Origin: Streptomyces aidingensis
GTDB lineage: Bacteria > Actinomycetota > Actinomycetes > Streptomycetales > Streptomycetaceae
Length of the DNA: 64,000 nt
NCBI RefSeq assembly: GCF_900112355.1
Contig: NZ_FOLM01000007.1
Coordinates: 186,001-250,000 of the forward strand
Direction: 5' to 3'
Below the pieces are notes generated by a model. The model ran no database searches and was not told the DNA's origin. It worked only from the letters and a program-made list of their open reading frames with translations. Shown piece after piece: positions 9,881-18,818 of this stretch. How positions within the stretch are numbered: the first letter of the stretch is position 1; each line of letters opens with the position of its first letter. A program made the translations under genes and the position numbers.

Positions 9881-10302
9881 GCCCGGCCCCCGGCCCGGGT
9901 GGTCCCGCGCCACGGCGCGGCGGCGGGGCGGGGAACGGACGGCCGGACGCCCGGGGCCAGCGCCCCGGCAGGTCCGCGATGTGCAGGATGGACGTCTGTC
10001 ATATTCCCGGGACGCTACGGCGAGACAGGACTCCGTTGCCGCGGGTGACGGAAGGTGCCCGCAGATGTCCGGTCACCTGTCAGGGCATGCCCGCGGCAAG
10101 TCGATCACCGACCGGTTCCGTCCGCTCGCGGACCGCGACCGCAGGCCCGGCCGCTCCGGACGACCGTCCGGGGAACGGCGTGTTCCCAGGTGGCACCGGG
10201 GCCGCGCGGACCCGCCCGAAGGTCTTGTGTCACGCCCCGACGCCCTCGACTGGGCGATGCCGGGTGGCTAATGTGCGGCCACCAAGGAGCGAGGGAGGCC
10301 CG
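9881..10302. promoter_or_regulatory. Divergent intergenic region, no gene seen
   Basis: These 422 bp separate the leftward sensor kinase from a rightward hypothetical gene. They should hold both promoters. I see no RNA gene, clear operator or supported reading frame. Long open frames across it lack coding character. Confidence 0.4.
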
Positions 10303-11103
10303 GTGGACAGGACCGAACCGGACGGCGCGGGCGAGGATCAGCTCTACGTCCTCACCGCGGCGCTGCTCACCCCCGCGGCCTTCCCCGCGGTGCTGGGCGA
10401 CGACTTCCCCGACGCCTGCGAGGCGCTCGGCCTGGAGCCCTTCGAGGACGGATACGGCCTGCTGTTCGGCCAGGACGGACACGGCGCCCGCTGGACGGTG
10501 GCCACCGAGGACGTGGCGCTCACCGCCTGCGCCATCGCGGCCTGGGACTGCGGCATGCCCTACGACCTGTCGCCCCATGAGCGCACCATCGCCGCGGTGC
10601 TGCCGGGCTGGCCGGTGCCGGTGGGAGTCGCGGTCCGCGGCCTGCCCGCCCCGCACGACCCGGAGCCGCTGCCGGACGAGGAGCCGTTCGCCCCGCTGGC
10701 CCCGCCGGACGCGGAAGCCTGGGGACCGGCCCAGCGCCGGATGGGTGCGGACGAGATCGCCCTGCACTGGAGTCAGTGGCGGGGCCAGGTGGACCAGGAG
10801 GACTTCGCGCAGCCGGGCGCGCCGGCGCACGAGGGCGTGCGGGAGGTGCTGCGCCAGTTGCACGGCTATCTGGACGACCCGCCGCCGGCCGGACGGGTGC
10901 GCTCGGCGTTCGCCGGCCGGGACGTGCGCACGCTGCGCGTGGACGGCCCGGGCTGGAGCGTGGTGGCGCACACCGACGACATCGCCTTCGTGCTGCTGGA
11001 CGACGAGCCTGGGGAGGTCTTCCCGGTGGGCCGCGGGCCGGAACTGCCCGGTCTGCTGAAACGTTTGGACGCCCTGGCCGTGCGCCCCGAGCCGCCCTCC
11101 TGA
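10303..11103 (+). CDS. Conserved hypothetical actinobacterial protein
   Basis: An acidic soluble protein of 266 residues with no signal peptide, membrane segment or motif I recognise. Aromatic and acidic residues are evenly spread (for example TVATEDVALTACAIAAWDCG and WSVVAHTDDIAFVLLDD), which argues for a real folded protein. GTG 10303 is preceded by GAGGGAGG, a good ribosome site at about 6 nt. It converges with a small membrane protein gene. No function is proposed. Confidence 0.65.
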   Translation: MDRTEPDGAGEDQLYVLTAALLTPAAFPAVLGDDFPDACEALGLEPFEDGYGLLFGQDGHGARWTVATEDVALTACAIAAWDCGMPYDLSPHERTIAAVLPGWPVPVGVAVRGLPAPHDPEPLPDEEPFAPLAPPDAEAWGPAQRRMGADEIALHWSQWRGQVDQEDFAQPGAPAHEGVREVLRQLHGYLDDPPPAGRVRSAFAGRDVRTLRVDGPGWSVVAHTDDIAFVLLDDEPGEVFPVGRGPELPGLLKRLDALAVRPEPPS

Positions 11104-11183
11104 CGGCATCGGGACGGCACCGGGACGGCACCGGACGGCGGCCGGCCGCCGCGGGCCCCGGCGGGCGCGGCGCCGGTCCCGGC

Positions 11184-11369
11184 CTAGCGGTTGAGCTGCT
11201 TGCGGGTGACGCGGCGCAGCCTGCGGCGCTGGGAGGGATCGAGCGCCAGATAGGCGACGGCCGGCACCCCGACCATCACCAGCAGCGTGAGCAGCAGACT
11301 CTTGGTGACGATGAGCAGCAGCAGGCCGGCGGCCACACCGCCGACGGCGATCTTCCCGGCTGTGGACAT
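11184..11369 (-). CDS. Small membrane protein
   Basis: A 61-residue protein: a short polar N-terminus, then one or two closely spaced hydrophobic helices (about residues 8-45), and a strongly basic tail (PSQRRRLRRVTRKQLNR) expected in the cytoplasm. ATG 11369 has GGGAG upstream. An earlier start at 11390 is possible but less well placed. I do not recognise a named family. It converges on the gene ending at 11103. Confidence 0.6.
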   Translation of the reverse strand: MSTAGKIAVGGVAAGLLLLIVTKSLLLTLLVMVGVPAVAYLALDPSQRRRLRRVTRKQLNR

Positions 11370-11553
11370 CTCGGGCTCCCTTCCGGTCACCGCTTCTCCG
11401 GTCGGTCCGGGCCGGTTCCACGGGGAGGTGTCTGGTGCTGAAGACGTCGTTCACCCGCTCCGGGTTGCCTGCCGGAACGGGCGGATCCCGCCGGACCCGG
11501 CGCGTGGCGCACCGGGGCCGGCGGGATCCGCCGGACCCGCCGGCGTCCTCGGG

Positions 11554-12366
11554 TCAGGCCAGACCGTTCAGAACCGGATAATAGCCCCGGGACTGGCCCT
11601 CCGCCGTGGGGTGGTAGGAGTCGTTGACCGGCCAGGTGACGCTGTGCAGCCAGGAGTCCCCGGAGCAGATCTCGTGCCCGGAGAAGGCGGGCCGCACATC
11701 GCCGTAGGTGAAGCCGTGGTCGGCGGCACGTTTGGCGGTCTCCTCGCTGAGGTTGTCCGAGGCGCTGTTGATGGCCGCGCGGGACTGCTCGCTCAGTCCG
11801 AACCAGCAGCTTCCGTTGAGCTGGTACATGCGCGGGTAGCCCAGCACCACCACATGCGCGTGGGGGGCCTGACTGCGGATGGCCTTGTAGACCGCGTCCA
11901 GCCGTCCCGGCAGGGTGGAGTCGATGTACTCGTTGGCCTGCGCCACCCGGGCCAGACAGGCGCTGGTGCCCTGGAGGACGCAGGTGGTCATGGTGTCGGC
12001 GAAGCCCGCGTCGTTGCCGCCGATGCTGATGGTGACCAGGGTGGTCTGCTCGTCCAGCGGCCCGAGCTGACCATTGATCACATCGGTGGTGCGTGCTCCT
12101 GAGCAGGCGGTGAAGGAGAACGAGTCCGGGGAGTGGGCCGCCGCCCAGAGCTCGGGATAGGCGCGGGTGCTGCGGCGGCAGTCACCGCTGGCCGGGTCGT
12201 AACTCCCCGCTCCGGCACCCGAGGAGTAGGAATCGCCGAGGGCCACATAGTGTTCCGCGGCCAGAGTTCCGGCAGTCTGTGCCGAAGCGGTCAGGGTCCC
12301 GCCCAGGGTGATGCCGAGGGCGAGTGCTGCGGTGGCAGCGGCCCTGGTGAAGCGGCGCAGCCTCAT
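11554..12366 (-). CDS. Secreted SGNH/GDSL-family esterase or lipase
   Basis: A 270-residue secreted hydrolase. Residues 1-30 form a signal peptide with twin Arg residues near the start and an Ala-x-Ala-like cleavage site. The mature domain has block I GDSYSSG with nucleophile Ser46, block III GGND (in ISIGGNDAGF), and a C-terminal DSYHPTAEG motif supplying Asp and His. Six Cys residues probably form three disulfides, as in Streptomyces extracellular lipases of this family. AGGAGG sits 5 nt before the ATG. A perfect 7-bp-arm palindrome at 12406-12425 lies in the promoter region and may be an operator. Confidence 0.9.
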   Translation of the reverse strand: MRLRRFTRAAATAALALGITLGGTLTASAQTAGTLAAEHYVALGDSYSSGAGAGSYDPASGDCRRSTRAYPELWAAAHSPDSFSFTACSGARTTDVINGQLGPLDEQTTLVTISIGGNDAGFADTMTTCVLQGTSACLARVAQANEYIDSTLPGRLDAVYKAIRSQAPHAHVVVLGYPRMYQLNGSCWFGLSEQSRAAINSASDNLSEETAKRAADHGFTYGDVRPAFSGHEICSGDSWLHSVTWPVNDSYHPTAEGQSRGYYPVLNGLA

Positions 12367-12405
12367 TGAGCCTCCTGGCTGGCTGAAGTGGAAGGTGATG
12401 CCGTG

Positions 12406-12425
12406 GTGTTACCCGTGCGTAACAC
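12406..12425. promoter_or_regulatory. Palindrome upstream of the SGNH hydrolase gene
   Basis: GTGTTACCCGTGCGTAACAC is a perfect inverted repeat (7-bp arms, 6-nt spacer), 40-60 bp before the start codon of the leftward hydrolase. Its position and symmetry suit a dimeric repressor. The regulator is unknown. Confidence 0.5.
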
Positions 12426-12539
12426 ACATCAGTCGCGTTCATGTCAACAAACTGGAACTTTCACCAGTACGAACGACACAGACCGTCAGAAGTGACGCAC
12501 CGGCACGCTGCATTCGAACGGACAGACGGCGAAGCCGGC

Positions 12540-12665
12540 CACCGCAGGAGGGCGAAGGCGAGGCGAAAAGGAGCGGAAGAGAAGAAGGAAGCGAAGCAAG
12601 AGGGGGAGGAAGGGCAGGAAGGCAGCAGGCAGAGGGGGAGAGAAGGGGGAGGGGGGAGCCGGAGG
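12540..12665 (+). repeat. Polypurine tract in intergenic region
   Basis: About 125 bp of the plus strand are almost all G and A, with runs such as GGAAGAGAAGAAGGAAG. No supported gene spans it, although it is open in frame by composition. It lies between the promoter of the leftward hydrolase and the terminator of the leftward methyltransferase. Long polypurine runs can form triplex or other non-B structures; that is inference. Confidence 0.6.
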
Positions 12666-12700
12666 GCCGCACTCCGGCTCCCGCGCCCTCCCCCGGGACC

Positions 12701-12742
12701 GGCCCGTCCGGCGCCGCAGCGCGATCGGCTGCCGGACGGGCC
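12701..12742 (-). terminator. Hairpin after the methyltransferase gene
   Basis: Arms 12701-12712 and 12731-12742 (GGCCCGTCCGGC and its complement) with an 18-nt loop, 20 bp past the methyltransferase stop on the minus strand. Confidence 0.6.
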
Positions 12743-12761
12743 CCGTGGTCGGTTCCGCGGG

Positions 12762-13565
12762 TCAGCGCTTGACGCCCACCCCGGCGTAGGAGGCGACCCC
12801 CTTGAGCTCCTGGCCCACCGGCCCCTCCGGCCGCCACAGCGGGGTCTGCACCAGGCCGGGCTCCTCCAGCTCGAAGCCGTCGAAGTAGGCCAGCACCGCG
12901 GCATGCGGACGGAGGCTGAGCTGCGCGGTGGCCTTCTTGTAGATCTCCTCCCCCGCCTTGCTCACCTCCGGCGGGTGGAAGTCGCCGGTGGCGTGGCTGA
13001 GCACCAGCCGGCTGCCGGACGGCAGCACTCCGCCGAAGGCGCGCAGGATGCCGGCCGGGTCCTCCTCGTCGGTGAGGAAGTGCAGCACCGACACCAGCAT
13101 CAGCGCCACCGGCTCGGAGAAGTCGATGAACCGCCCCAGCGTCGGGTGCTCCAGGATGGCCTTGGGGTCCCGCAGATCGGCCAGGAAGAAGCCGGTGTTG
13201 GCGGTGTTGAGCAGCTTGGCGTCGGCGTAGACGCCCACGATGGGGTCGTTGTCGACATAGGCCACCCGCACGTCCGGGTTCACCGCGTGGGCCACCTCGT
13301 GGGTGTTGGGCGAGGTGGGGATGCCGGTGCCGATGTCGATGATCTGCCGGATGCCCTCCCCGGTCACATGGCGCACGGCCCGGCCCAGGAAGTCGCGGTT
13401 GGCCCGGGCGCTGATCCGCACATCGGGGGTGAGCGCCAGCAGCCGGTCCCCGGCGATGCGGTCGGCCTCGTAGTTGTCCTGGCCGCCCAGGTAGTAGTCG
13501 TACATCCGGGCCGGGTGGGGCCGGGTGGTGTCGATCTGGTCGGGGCTGAAACCCTGGTCGGTCAC
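12762..13565 (-). CDS. SAM-dependent methyltransferase (actinobacterial DUF574 type)
   Basis: A 267-residue protein of the actinobacterial methyltransferase family that typically opens with a region like RPHPARMYDYYLGGQDNYEAD. The Rossmann motif I is IIDIGTGIPTSPN, and a later VAYVDNDPIV supplies the acidic ligand of SAM. Substrates in this family are generally unknown. The start is a GTG (13565) with GGAG about 8 nt upstream. It sits downstream of a DUF397 gene and an XRE regulator on the same strand, a common Streptomyces neighbourhood. A hairpin closes the unit. Confidence 0.85.
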   Translation of the reverse strand: MTDQGFSPDQIDTTRPHPARMYDYYLGGQDNYEADRIAGDRLLALTPDVRISARANRDFLGRAVRHVTGEGIRQIIDIGTGIPTSPNTHEVAHAVNPDVRVAYVDNDPIVGVYADAKLLNTANTGFFLADLRDPKAILEHPTLGRFIDFSEPVALMLVSVLHFLTDEEDPAGILRAFGGVLPSGSRLVLSHATGDFHPPEVSKAGEEIYKKATAQLSLRPHAAVLAYFDGFELEEPGLVQTPLWRPEGPVGQELKGVASYAGVGVKR

Positions 13566-13662
13566 GAGGCTGCTCCGTCTGTAGGAATTCGGTGGGTGCC
13601 GGGGAGGTACCGGGTGGCGGGCGGCCGGCCGCGGGGTGCCGGCGGCCGGCTCGCCGCTCCGT

Positions 13663-13899
13663 TCACACCAGGAGGAAGTCGGCGTCGCCGGACTTCACGC
13701 CCGCGATGAAGCGGGCGATCTCGTGGTGGGTGTAGATCAGCGCCGGCCCGTCGGGGTCGTCGGACTGCCGGAAGGCGATCCGTCCGTCGGCCAGTCGCAT
13801 CGCTTCCACACAGCTCCCGCCGTTGCCCCCGCTCCATGGCTTGTGCCACCCCTCGGTACCGAGGTGGCGGGCGGGCATGCCGTTGTATATGCGATCCAT
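13663..13899 (-). CDS. DUF397 domain protein
   Basis: A 78-residue protein with the DUF397 pattern: Trp-His-Lys-Pro-Trp-Ser-Gly near residue 20, a GGSCVEA-like central segment, and RQSDDPDGPALIYTHHEIARF near the end. It starts 3 bp after the XRE gene's stop. DUF397 proteins are regularly paired with XRE/DUF5753 regulators in Streptomyces (BldB-like and AbaA-type pairs) and are proposed to work with them, possibly as antagonists. Confidence 0.88.
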   Translation of the reverse strand: MDRIYNGMPARHLGTEGWHKPWSGGNGGSCVEAMRLADGRIAFRQSDDPDGPALIYTHHEIARFIAGVKSGDADFLLV

Positions 13900-13902
13900 C
13901 GT

Positions 13903-14769
13903 TCAGATCTCCTTGCGAAGAGCACTGAGGATGGCCTCAGTGCGGTGCACCGGCGCGGCTTGCGCGCACATCCGGTCCAGTGCCTCCCGGAACCCCGACA
14001 CGTCGTCGCGCTGGTCGAAGTACGCGGCGCCCACCAGGTTCTCCGCGCATGCCACGTCGGAGAGCTCGGGAACGGGAAACCGGAAGAGGTGGAACGGCCC
14101 GTACATCGCGGGATGCAGCCCCGCGGCGAAGGGCATGATCTGGAGCCGGACCTGGGGGGACTGGCTGACCTCGATGAGCCGGGTCACCTGGGCGCGCATG
14201 ACGTTGGGCCGGCCGATGCCGCGGCGCAGCACCGTCTCGTCCATCACCACCCACAGCAGCGGGGGTTCCTTGCGCTCCAGCAGCTCCTGCCGGGCCAGCC
14301 GCAGGGCGACCAACCGGTCGATCTCCTCGCGCGGAGCATGCGGCTGACCGGCGCGCAGCACGGCCGCGGCATACGCCTCGGTCTGGAGCAGTCCGGGTAT
14401 GTAGTGGGGTTCATAGGCCCGGATCTGGCTGGCCTCGGCCTCCAGGCTGACGAAGGCGCTGAACCACTCCGGGAGCACGTCCCGGTAACGGTGCCACCAG
14501 CCCGGCCGGTTGGCCTCACGGGCGAGTCCGAGGAAGGCGTCCAGCTCCTGCTGCTCGGTGATGCCGTAGATCCGCAGCAGCTTCTCGACATAGGGGCCCT
14601 TCAGTCCGACCTGGGCCTTCTCCATGCGGCGGATGGTGGCGTGGGTGACATCCAGCGCCCGGGCCGCCTCCTCGTAGGAGAGGCCCGCCTGCTCCCGCAG
14701 GTCCCGCAGACGCCTGCCGAGCACCACCCGCAGCACCGTCGGGGCGCCGACCCCCTGACCACCAGCCAT
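13903..14769 (-). CDS. XRE-family regulator with DUF5753 domain
   Basis: A 288-residue regulator. An N-terminal XRE helix-turn-helix spans about residues 15-75 (LSYEEAARALDVTHATIRRME). A DUF5753 region follows, with the hallmark YEPHYIPGLLQTEAYA and later PVHRTEAI. The DUF397 gene follows 3 bp after its stop, so the two are surely cotranscribed. The promoter lies in the 133-bp region shared with a divergent ATPase gene. Such pairs modulate development or antibiotic production in several streptomycetes; a specific role here is not deducible. Confidence 0.88.
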   Translation of the reverse strand: MAGGQGVGAPTVLRVVLGRRLRDLREQAGLSYEEAARALDVTHATIRRMEKAQVGLKGPYVEKLLRIYGITEQQELDAFLGLAREANRPGWWHRYRDVLPEWFSAFVSLEAEASQIRAYEPHYIPGLLQTEAYAAAVLRAGQPHAPREEIDRLVALRLARQELLERKEPPLLWVVMDETVLRRGIGRPNVMRAQVTRLIEVSQSPQVRLQIMPFAAGLHPAMYGPFHLFRFPVPELSDVACAENLVGAAYFDQRDDVSGFREALDRMCAQAAPVHRTEAILSALRKEI

Positions 14770-14902
14770 GCCGCCACTTCCTCAACTCTCCGTACCGCTG
14801 AGCAGTTTGCCATGCGACGGAGGCTGAGCCAACAGATTGTCAGCGACGATTCTGCAAAATACAGATTGCCTCTTGCCGGATGTCAGTAACGCACTCCACA
14901 GT

Positions 14903-15364
14903 ATGACCGTGCCTACCTCCTCCGACGCGCGCCCCGTGGAACGTCCCGCCGAACCCATGGCCCCCGGTGGGCTGTTGAGCTTCCGGCTGGCCGCCGTGCA
15001 GACCTCGGCGGCCGAGGCACGCCGCCGTACGGTCGAGCAGCTCACGGCCTGGTGTGCACCCGGAGTCGTCTGCGACAACGCCCAGTTGGTGATGTCGGAG
15101 CTGGTCACCAACGCGCTGCGGCACACCTGCAGCGAGTGGGTGCGCTGCGAACTGCGGCGCGACGACGACGTGCTGCGGGTCGCGGTGTCCAGTGAGGGGC
15201 CGGGCCCGCAGGGCCCGCCCGCACCGGCCGGCGAGGAGGAGGAGAGCGGGCGGGGCCTGCTGCTGGTGGTGGCGCTCTCCATCGGCTGGGGGGTACGGCG
15301 GTCGGAGTCCGGTCGGGGACACACCGTGTGGGCGGACCTCGACCTGCGGCCCGCCGTACCCTGA
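14903..15364 (+). CDS. Anti-sigma-factor-type ATP-binding protein (HATPase_c_2)
   Basis: A 153-residue GHKL ATPase related to the RsbW/SpoIIAB group. The N-box-like segment is ELVTNALRHT, and a glycine-rich lid reads ESGRGLLLVVALS. Streptomyces genomes hold dozens of these; some bind sigma factors or anti-anti-sigma factors, most are uncharacterised. ATG 14903 was chosen; an upstream TTG at 14837 would add unlikely residues. It diverges from the XRE/DUF397/methyltransferase unit, a frequent arrangement, which suggests a shared regulatory role. Confidence 0.82.
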   Translation: MTVPTSSDARPVERPAEPMAPGGLLSFRLAAVQTSAAEARRRTVEQLTAWCAPGVVCDNAQLVMSELVTNALRHTCSEWVRCELRRDDDVLRVAVSSEGPGPQGPPAPAGEEEESGRGLLLVVALSIGWGVRRSESGRGHTVWADLDLRPAVP

Positions 15365-15598
15365 GCGCGCCCGTCGGACGGGCACCCGCCGTGGCCGGCC
15401 GGGGGCGGTCGCACCGCCCCCGGCCGGTGTGCTTGCCTGCGGCCCTCTGGAGCGGAAGCCGGGTGCCATGGCAGGATTCCCCACGCAAACACACGCAAGT
15501 CAACGCTTACGAACAGACTGCCTGCTGTTCCCGTTCCCGTTCCTGTTCCCGTTCGCCGTTCCCCGCTTCCGCACACCGCCGCCGGGAGGCCGCCCGCC

Positions 15599-17965
15599 AT
15601 GGCTCCGTCCGCATCGGCTCCGTCCGCGTCCGCGGCCGGGCCCGCCCCGTCCGCAGCGCGCCCGGTGCTCTGGTATCCCGAGCCCGCCGCCGAATGGCTG
15701 GCGGCCCTGCCGGTGGGCAACGGCCGGCTGGGCGCGATGGTGCACGGCGGCACCGCCACCGAGGAGCTCCAGCTCAACGAGGACACCCTGTGGGCGGGCG
15801 GCCCCCACGACTTCGTCAATCCGCGGGCGGCCGGCTCCCTGGCCGAGGCGCGCCGGCTGGTGCTGGCCGGGGAGTGGGACGCGGCACAGCGGCTCATCGA
15901 CCGGGACCTGATGGGTGTCCCAGTGCGGCAGCCCCCGTACCAGACGGTGGGCAGCCTGCTGCTGGACTTCCCGGACGCCGGCCCGGACCGGGTCACCGAG
16001 TACCGCCGGGAGCTGGACCTGGACTCCGGTGTGCACACCGTGAGCCATCTGCGGGGCGGGGTGCGCCACCGCCGGGAGACCTTCGCCAGCGTGCCCGACC
16101 AGGTGCTGGTGGTACGGCTGACCGCCGACCGGCCGGGCGCGGTGGACTGCACCGCGCGGCTGGCCGGCCCGCTCGCCGAGGGCTCCTCCGCCCCCGGTCC
16201 GGCCGCCGTCTCGCTGCACGGCCGGGGCGGCGACTGGGACGGGGTGCCGGGCGCCGTCCGGTTCCGCGCGGTGGTACAGGCGGTCACCGAGGGCGGCACC
16301 GCCACCGCCTCCCCCGACGGTCTGCTGCGGGTGACCGGCGCGGACGCCGTCACCCTGCTGGTCGCGATCCGCACCGACCACCGCTCCTGGAACCGGCAGC
16401 CCGGCGGCGACCCGCTGGACGCCTGCCTCGGCGATCTGCTGGCCGCCGCCGGACGGCCCTATGCGGAGCTGAGGCGGCGCCATACCGAGGACCACCGGGC
16501 GCTGTTCCGCCGCGCCGCGCTGGAGCTTCCGGCCACCGAGGCGGCCGGGCTGCCCACCGGCCGGCGGGTGGCCGCCTTCGCGGACGGCTCCGCCGACCCG
16601 GCGCTGGTCGCCCTGTACTTCGCCTACGGCCGCTATCTGCTGATGGCGTGTTCCCGGCCGGGCACCCAGCCGGCCAACCTGCAAGGGCTGTGGAACAACC
16701 TCACCGACCCGCCCTGGGGATGCAAGTACACCATCAACATCAACACCGAGATGAACTACTGGCCGGCCGCCCCGGCCAATCTGCTGGAGTGCTGGGAACC
16801 GCTGTTCACCCTCCTGGAGGAGATCGCCGAGGCGGGGGCGCGCACCGCCCGGGAGATGTACGGGGCCGGCGGCTGGGTGGCACACCACAACGTCGACGCC
16901 TGGCGCGGCACCGCACCGGCGGACGGCGCCTTCTGGGGCATGTGGCCGACCGGAGGGGCCTGGCTCTCCCTGGCCATCTGGGAGCACTACCGCTTCACCG
17001 GCGATCCGGCCGCGCTGCGCCGCCGCTTCCCGGTGCTGGCCGGGGCCGCCAGGTTCTTCCTGGACAGCCTGGTCACCGACCCGGCCACCGGCGAGCTGGT
17101 GACCTGCCCCTCGGTCTCCCCGGAGAACGCCCACCACGAGGGCCCCGGCGGATCGCTGTGCGCCGGCCCGGCCATGGACAACCAGATTCTGCGCGATCTC
17201 TTCGACGCGGTCGCCGAGGGCTGCGAAATCCTCGGCGAGCAGCCGGAGCTGGCCGAGCGGGTGCGCGCCGCCCGGGCGCGGCTGGCCCCGATGCGGATCG
17301 GCGCCGGGGGCCGGCTCCAGGAGTGGCGGGAGGACTGGGACGCCGGGGCCCCGGAACAGGACCACCGGCACATCTCCCATCTCTACGGTCTGCACCCGGG
17401 CGCCCAGATCACCCGGGCCACGCCGGAACTGCGCGACGCCGCCCGGGTCACCCTGGAGCGGCGCGGTGACGCGGGCACCGGCTGGTCACTGGCCTGGAAG
17501 ATCAACTTCTGGGCGCGGCTGGGCGCCGGCGACCGGTCGTTCAAGCTGCTCACCGACCAGCTCACACCCCGCCGCACCGCCCCCAATCTCTTCGACCTGC
17601 ATCCGCCGTTCCAGATCGACGGCAACTTCGGGGCGGTGGCCGGCATCACCGAGTGGCTGGTGCAGAGCCATGCCGGGGAGCTGGAACTGCTTCCCGCGCT
17701 GCCCGGCGCGCTGCCCACCGGGCGGGCGCGCGGGCTGCTCGCCCGGGACGGCTTCGAGGTCACGCTGGGCTGGGCCGGGGGCCGGCTGACCGAGGCCCGG
17801 ATCGTCTCCCGGCTGGGCCGTCCCGCCCGGGTGCGGTACGCCGGGGCCCCCGGACTGTCCGTCACCCGGGACGGGGCGGCGGTGCCGGCGGAGCGGCCGG
17901 AGCCGGGGGTCACCGGTTTCCCGACCGAGGCCGGGGCGGTGTATCTGCTCTCCCCCGCCGGCTGA
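15599..17965 (+). CDS. Glycoside hydrolase family 95 (alpha-L-fucosidase-like)
   Basis: A 788-residue GH95 protein. The N-terminal beta-sandwich domain starts WYPEPAAEWLAALPVGNGRL. The (alpha/alpha)6 barrel carries TININTEMNYWP (about residue 380, the pair of Asn residues aiding catalysis), SPENAH (about 507, acid Glu) and DGNFGAVAGITE (about 674, Asp). GH95 enzymes release alpha-1,2-linked L-fucose or, in some members, galactose, with inversion. There is no signal peptide, so it probably acts inside the cell on imported oligosaccharide. No transporter gene is adjacent. The 70 bp upstream contain an odd GTTCCC-rich repeat. Confidence 0.9.
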   Translation: MAPSASAPSASAAGPAPSAARPVLWYPEPAAEWLAALPVGNGRLGAMVHGGTATEELQLNEDTLWAGGPHDFVNPRAAGSLAEARRLVLAGEWDAAQRLIDRDLMGVPVRQPPYQTVGSLLLDFPDAGPDRVTEYRRELDLDSGVHTVSHLRGGVRHRRETFASVPDQVLVVRLTADRPGAVDCTARLAGPLAEGSSAPGPAAVSLHGRGGDWDGVPGAVRFRAVVQAVTEGGTATASPDGLLRVTGADAVTLLVAIRTDHRSWNRQPGGDPLDACLGDLLAAAGRPYAELRRRHTEDHRALFRRAALELPATEAAGLPTGRRVAAFADGSADPALVALYFAYGRYLLMACSRPGTQPANLQGLWNNLTDPPWGCKYTININTEMNYWPAAPANLLECWEPLFTLLEEIAEAGARTAREMYGAGGWVAHHNVDAWRGTAPADGAFWGMWPTGGAWLSLAIWEHYRFTGDPAALRRRFPVLAGAARFFLDSLVTDPATGELVTCPSVSPENAHHEGPGGSLCAGPAMDNQILRDLFDAVAEGCEILGEQPELAERVRAARARLAPMRIGAGGRLQEWREDWDAGAPEQDHRHISHLYGLHPGAQITRATPELRDAARVTLERRGDAGTGWSLAWKINFWARLGAGDRSFKLLTDQLTPRRTAPNLFDLHPPFQIDGNFGAVAGITEWLVQSHAGELELLPALPGALPTGRARGLLARDGFEVTLGWAGGRLTEARIVSRLGRPARVRYAGAPGLSVTRDGAAVPAERPEPGVTGFPTEAGAVYLLSPAG

Positions 17966-17979
17966 GCCCCGGGGCCGGG

Positions 17980-18001
17980 CCGCCCGGCCGCGGCCGGGCG
18001 G
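17980..18001 (+). terminator. Hairpin after the GH95 gene
   Basis: Perfect 10-bp arms, CCGCCCGGCC and its complement, separated by 2 nt (long-stem palindrome), 14 bp after the GH95 stop. Confidence 0.5.
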
Positions 18002-18243
18002 TGACCGCGGTGTGATCTCCCGGGCCTTAAGGTCACGGCGGCCGTTCGGTTACCGTGGCAGGGACACGGCAGCGTGCGGGTGTTGCGGGACATGCGCCGG
18101 GACCGCGTCCGGTCGGCCGGAACCGGCACCGCGCCCCTGCCGTTCGAACAGTTGAGGGCGGCATGGCGAGGCGTTCCCCGACCACTCGATTCGAGAGATC
18201 CGAGAAAGGCGTGGAGCGGCACCGAGGTCGACGGGAGGCAGCC

Positions 18244-18555
18244 ATGGGGAACGAACCCCGGGGCCAGGACGGTCCCCACCGGGACGAGTGGGACGACCTG
18301 GTGCTGGACGAGAACTTCGTGCGGGGCGCCGAGGTGAGTGAACCGACCGCGCGCACCCGGATGCTCAGCGAGCGGTGGAAGCGGGAGGCGCCCGCCCCCC
18401 AGCCCTGGCGCGCGGATTCCCCGCCGGCCGGCTGGGTGCACGGCGGCCAGGCCGGACGCAAGGCGCAGCAGGGCAGGAAGCCGAAGAAGCGCCGCCGCGG
18501 GCTGCGCAACTGGTTCCGCCGCAGGGGCAACCGCGGCGAGGGCGGCGAGGACTGA
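18244..18555 (+). CDS. Small basic-tailed hypothetical protein
   Basis: A 103-residue protein with an acidic N-terminal half (EWDDLVLDENFVRGAEVSEP) and a very basic tail (RKPKKRRRGLRNWFRRRGNR). ATG 18244 is preceded by GGGAGG at about 6 nt, and the start matches where sensible composition begins. I do not know a function. The basic tail could bind nucleic acid or membrane, which is inference only. A strong hairpin follows. Confidence 0.65.
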   Translation: MGNEPRGQDGPHRDEWDDLVLDENFVRGAEVSEPTARTRMLSERWKREAPAPQPWRADSPPAGWVHGGQAGRKAQQGRKPKKRRRGLRNWFRRRGNRGEGGED

Positions 18556-18585
18556 GCGGCGGCGCGGGCCGGCCCGCGCCGGGCG

Positions 18586-18626
18586 GGCGGCGGGCCCCGG
18601 GGCCGGACACCCCGGGGCCCGCCGCC
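18586..18626 (+). terminator. Strong hairpin terminator
   Basis: Arms of about 17 bp around a 7-nt loop (loop 18603-18609), 30 bp after the small basic-tailed gene. Confidence 0.75.
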
Positions 18627-18818
18627 GCCGTCTGACCGGCCGCGGTCCTGGCGCCGTCCGGCCGCGGTCAGGGCGTTGACGCCCCGTGGTGGGCCATCGG
18701 GGTGAAACGGTCCGGTGCGGGGCAGGGTCCGTTCCCCTCGCGGCAATAAGTACGACTATCTGCTCATCAGTCTCTGCCCTGTGGTGGAGACCCTGTGGAT
18801 GGTCCCGCGGAGGAACCC

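Noticed and set aside
13663..15364. XRE/DUF397/ATPase group as a toxin-antitoxin system
   Set aside because: The genes match the widespread Streptomyces regulatory trio, and no toxin-like fold is visible.
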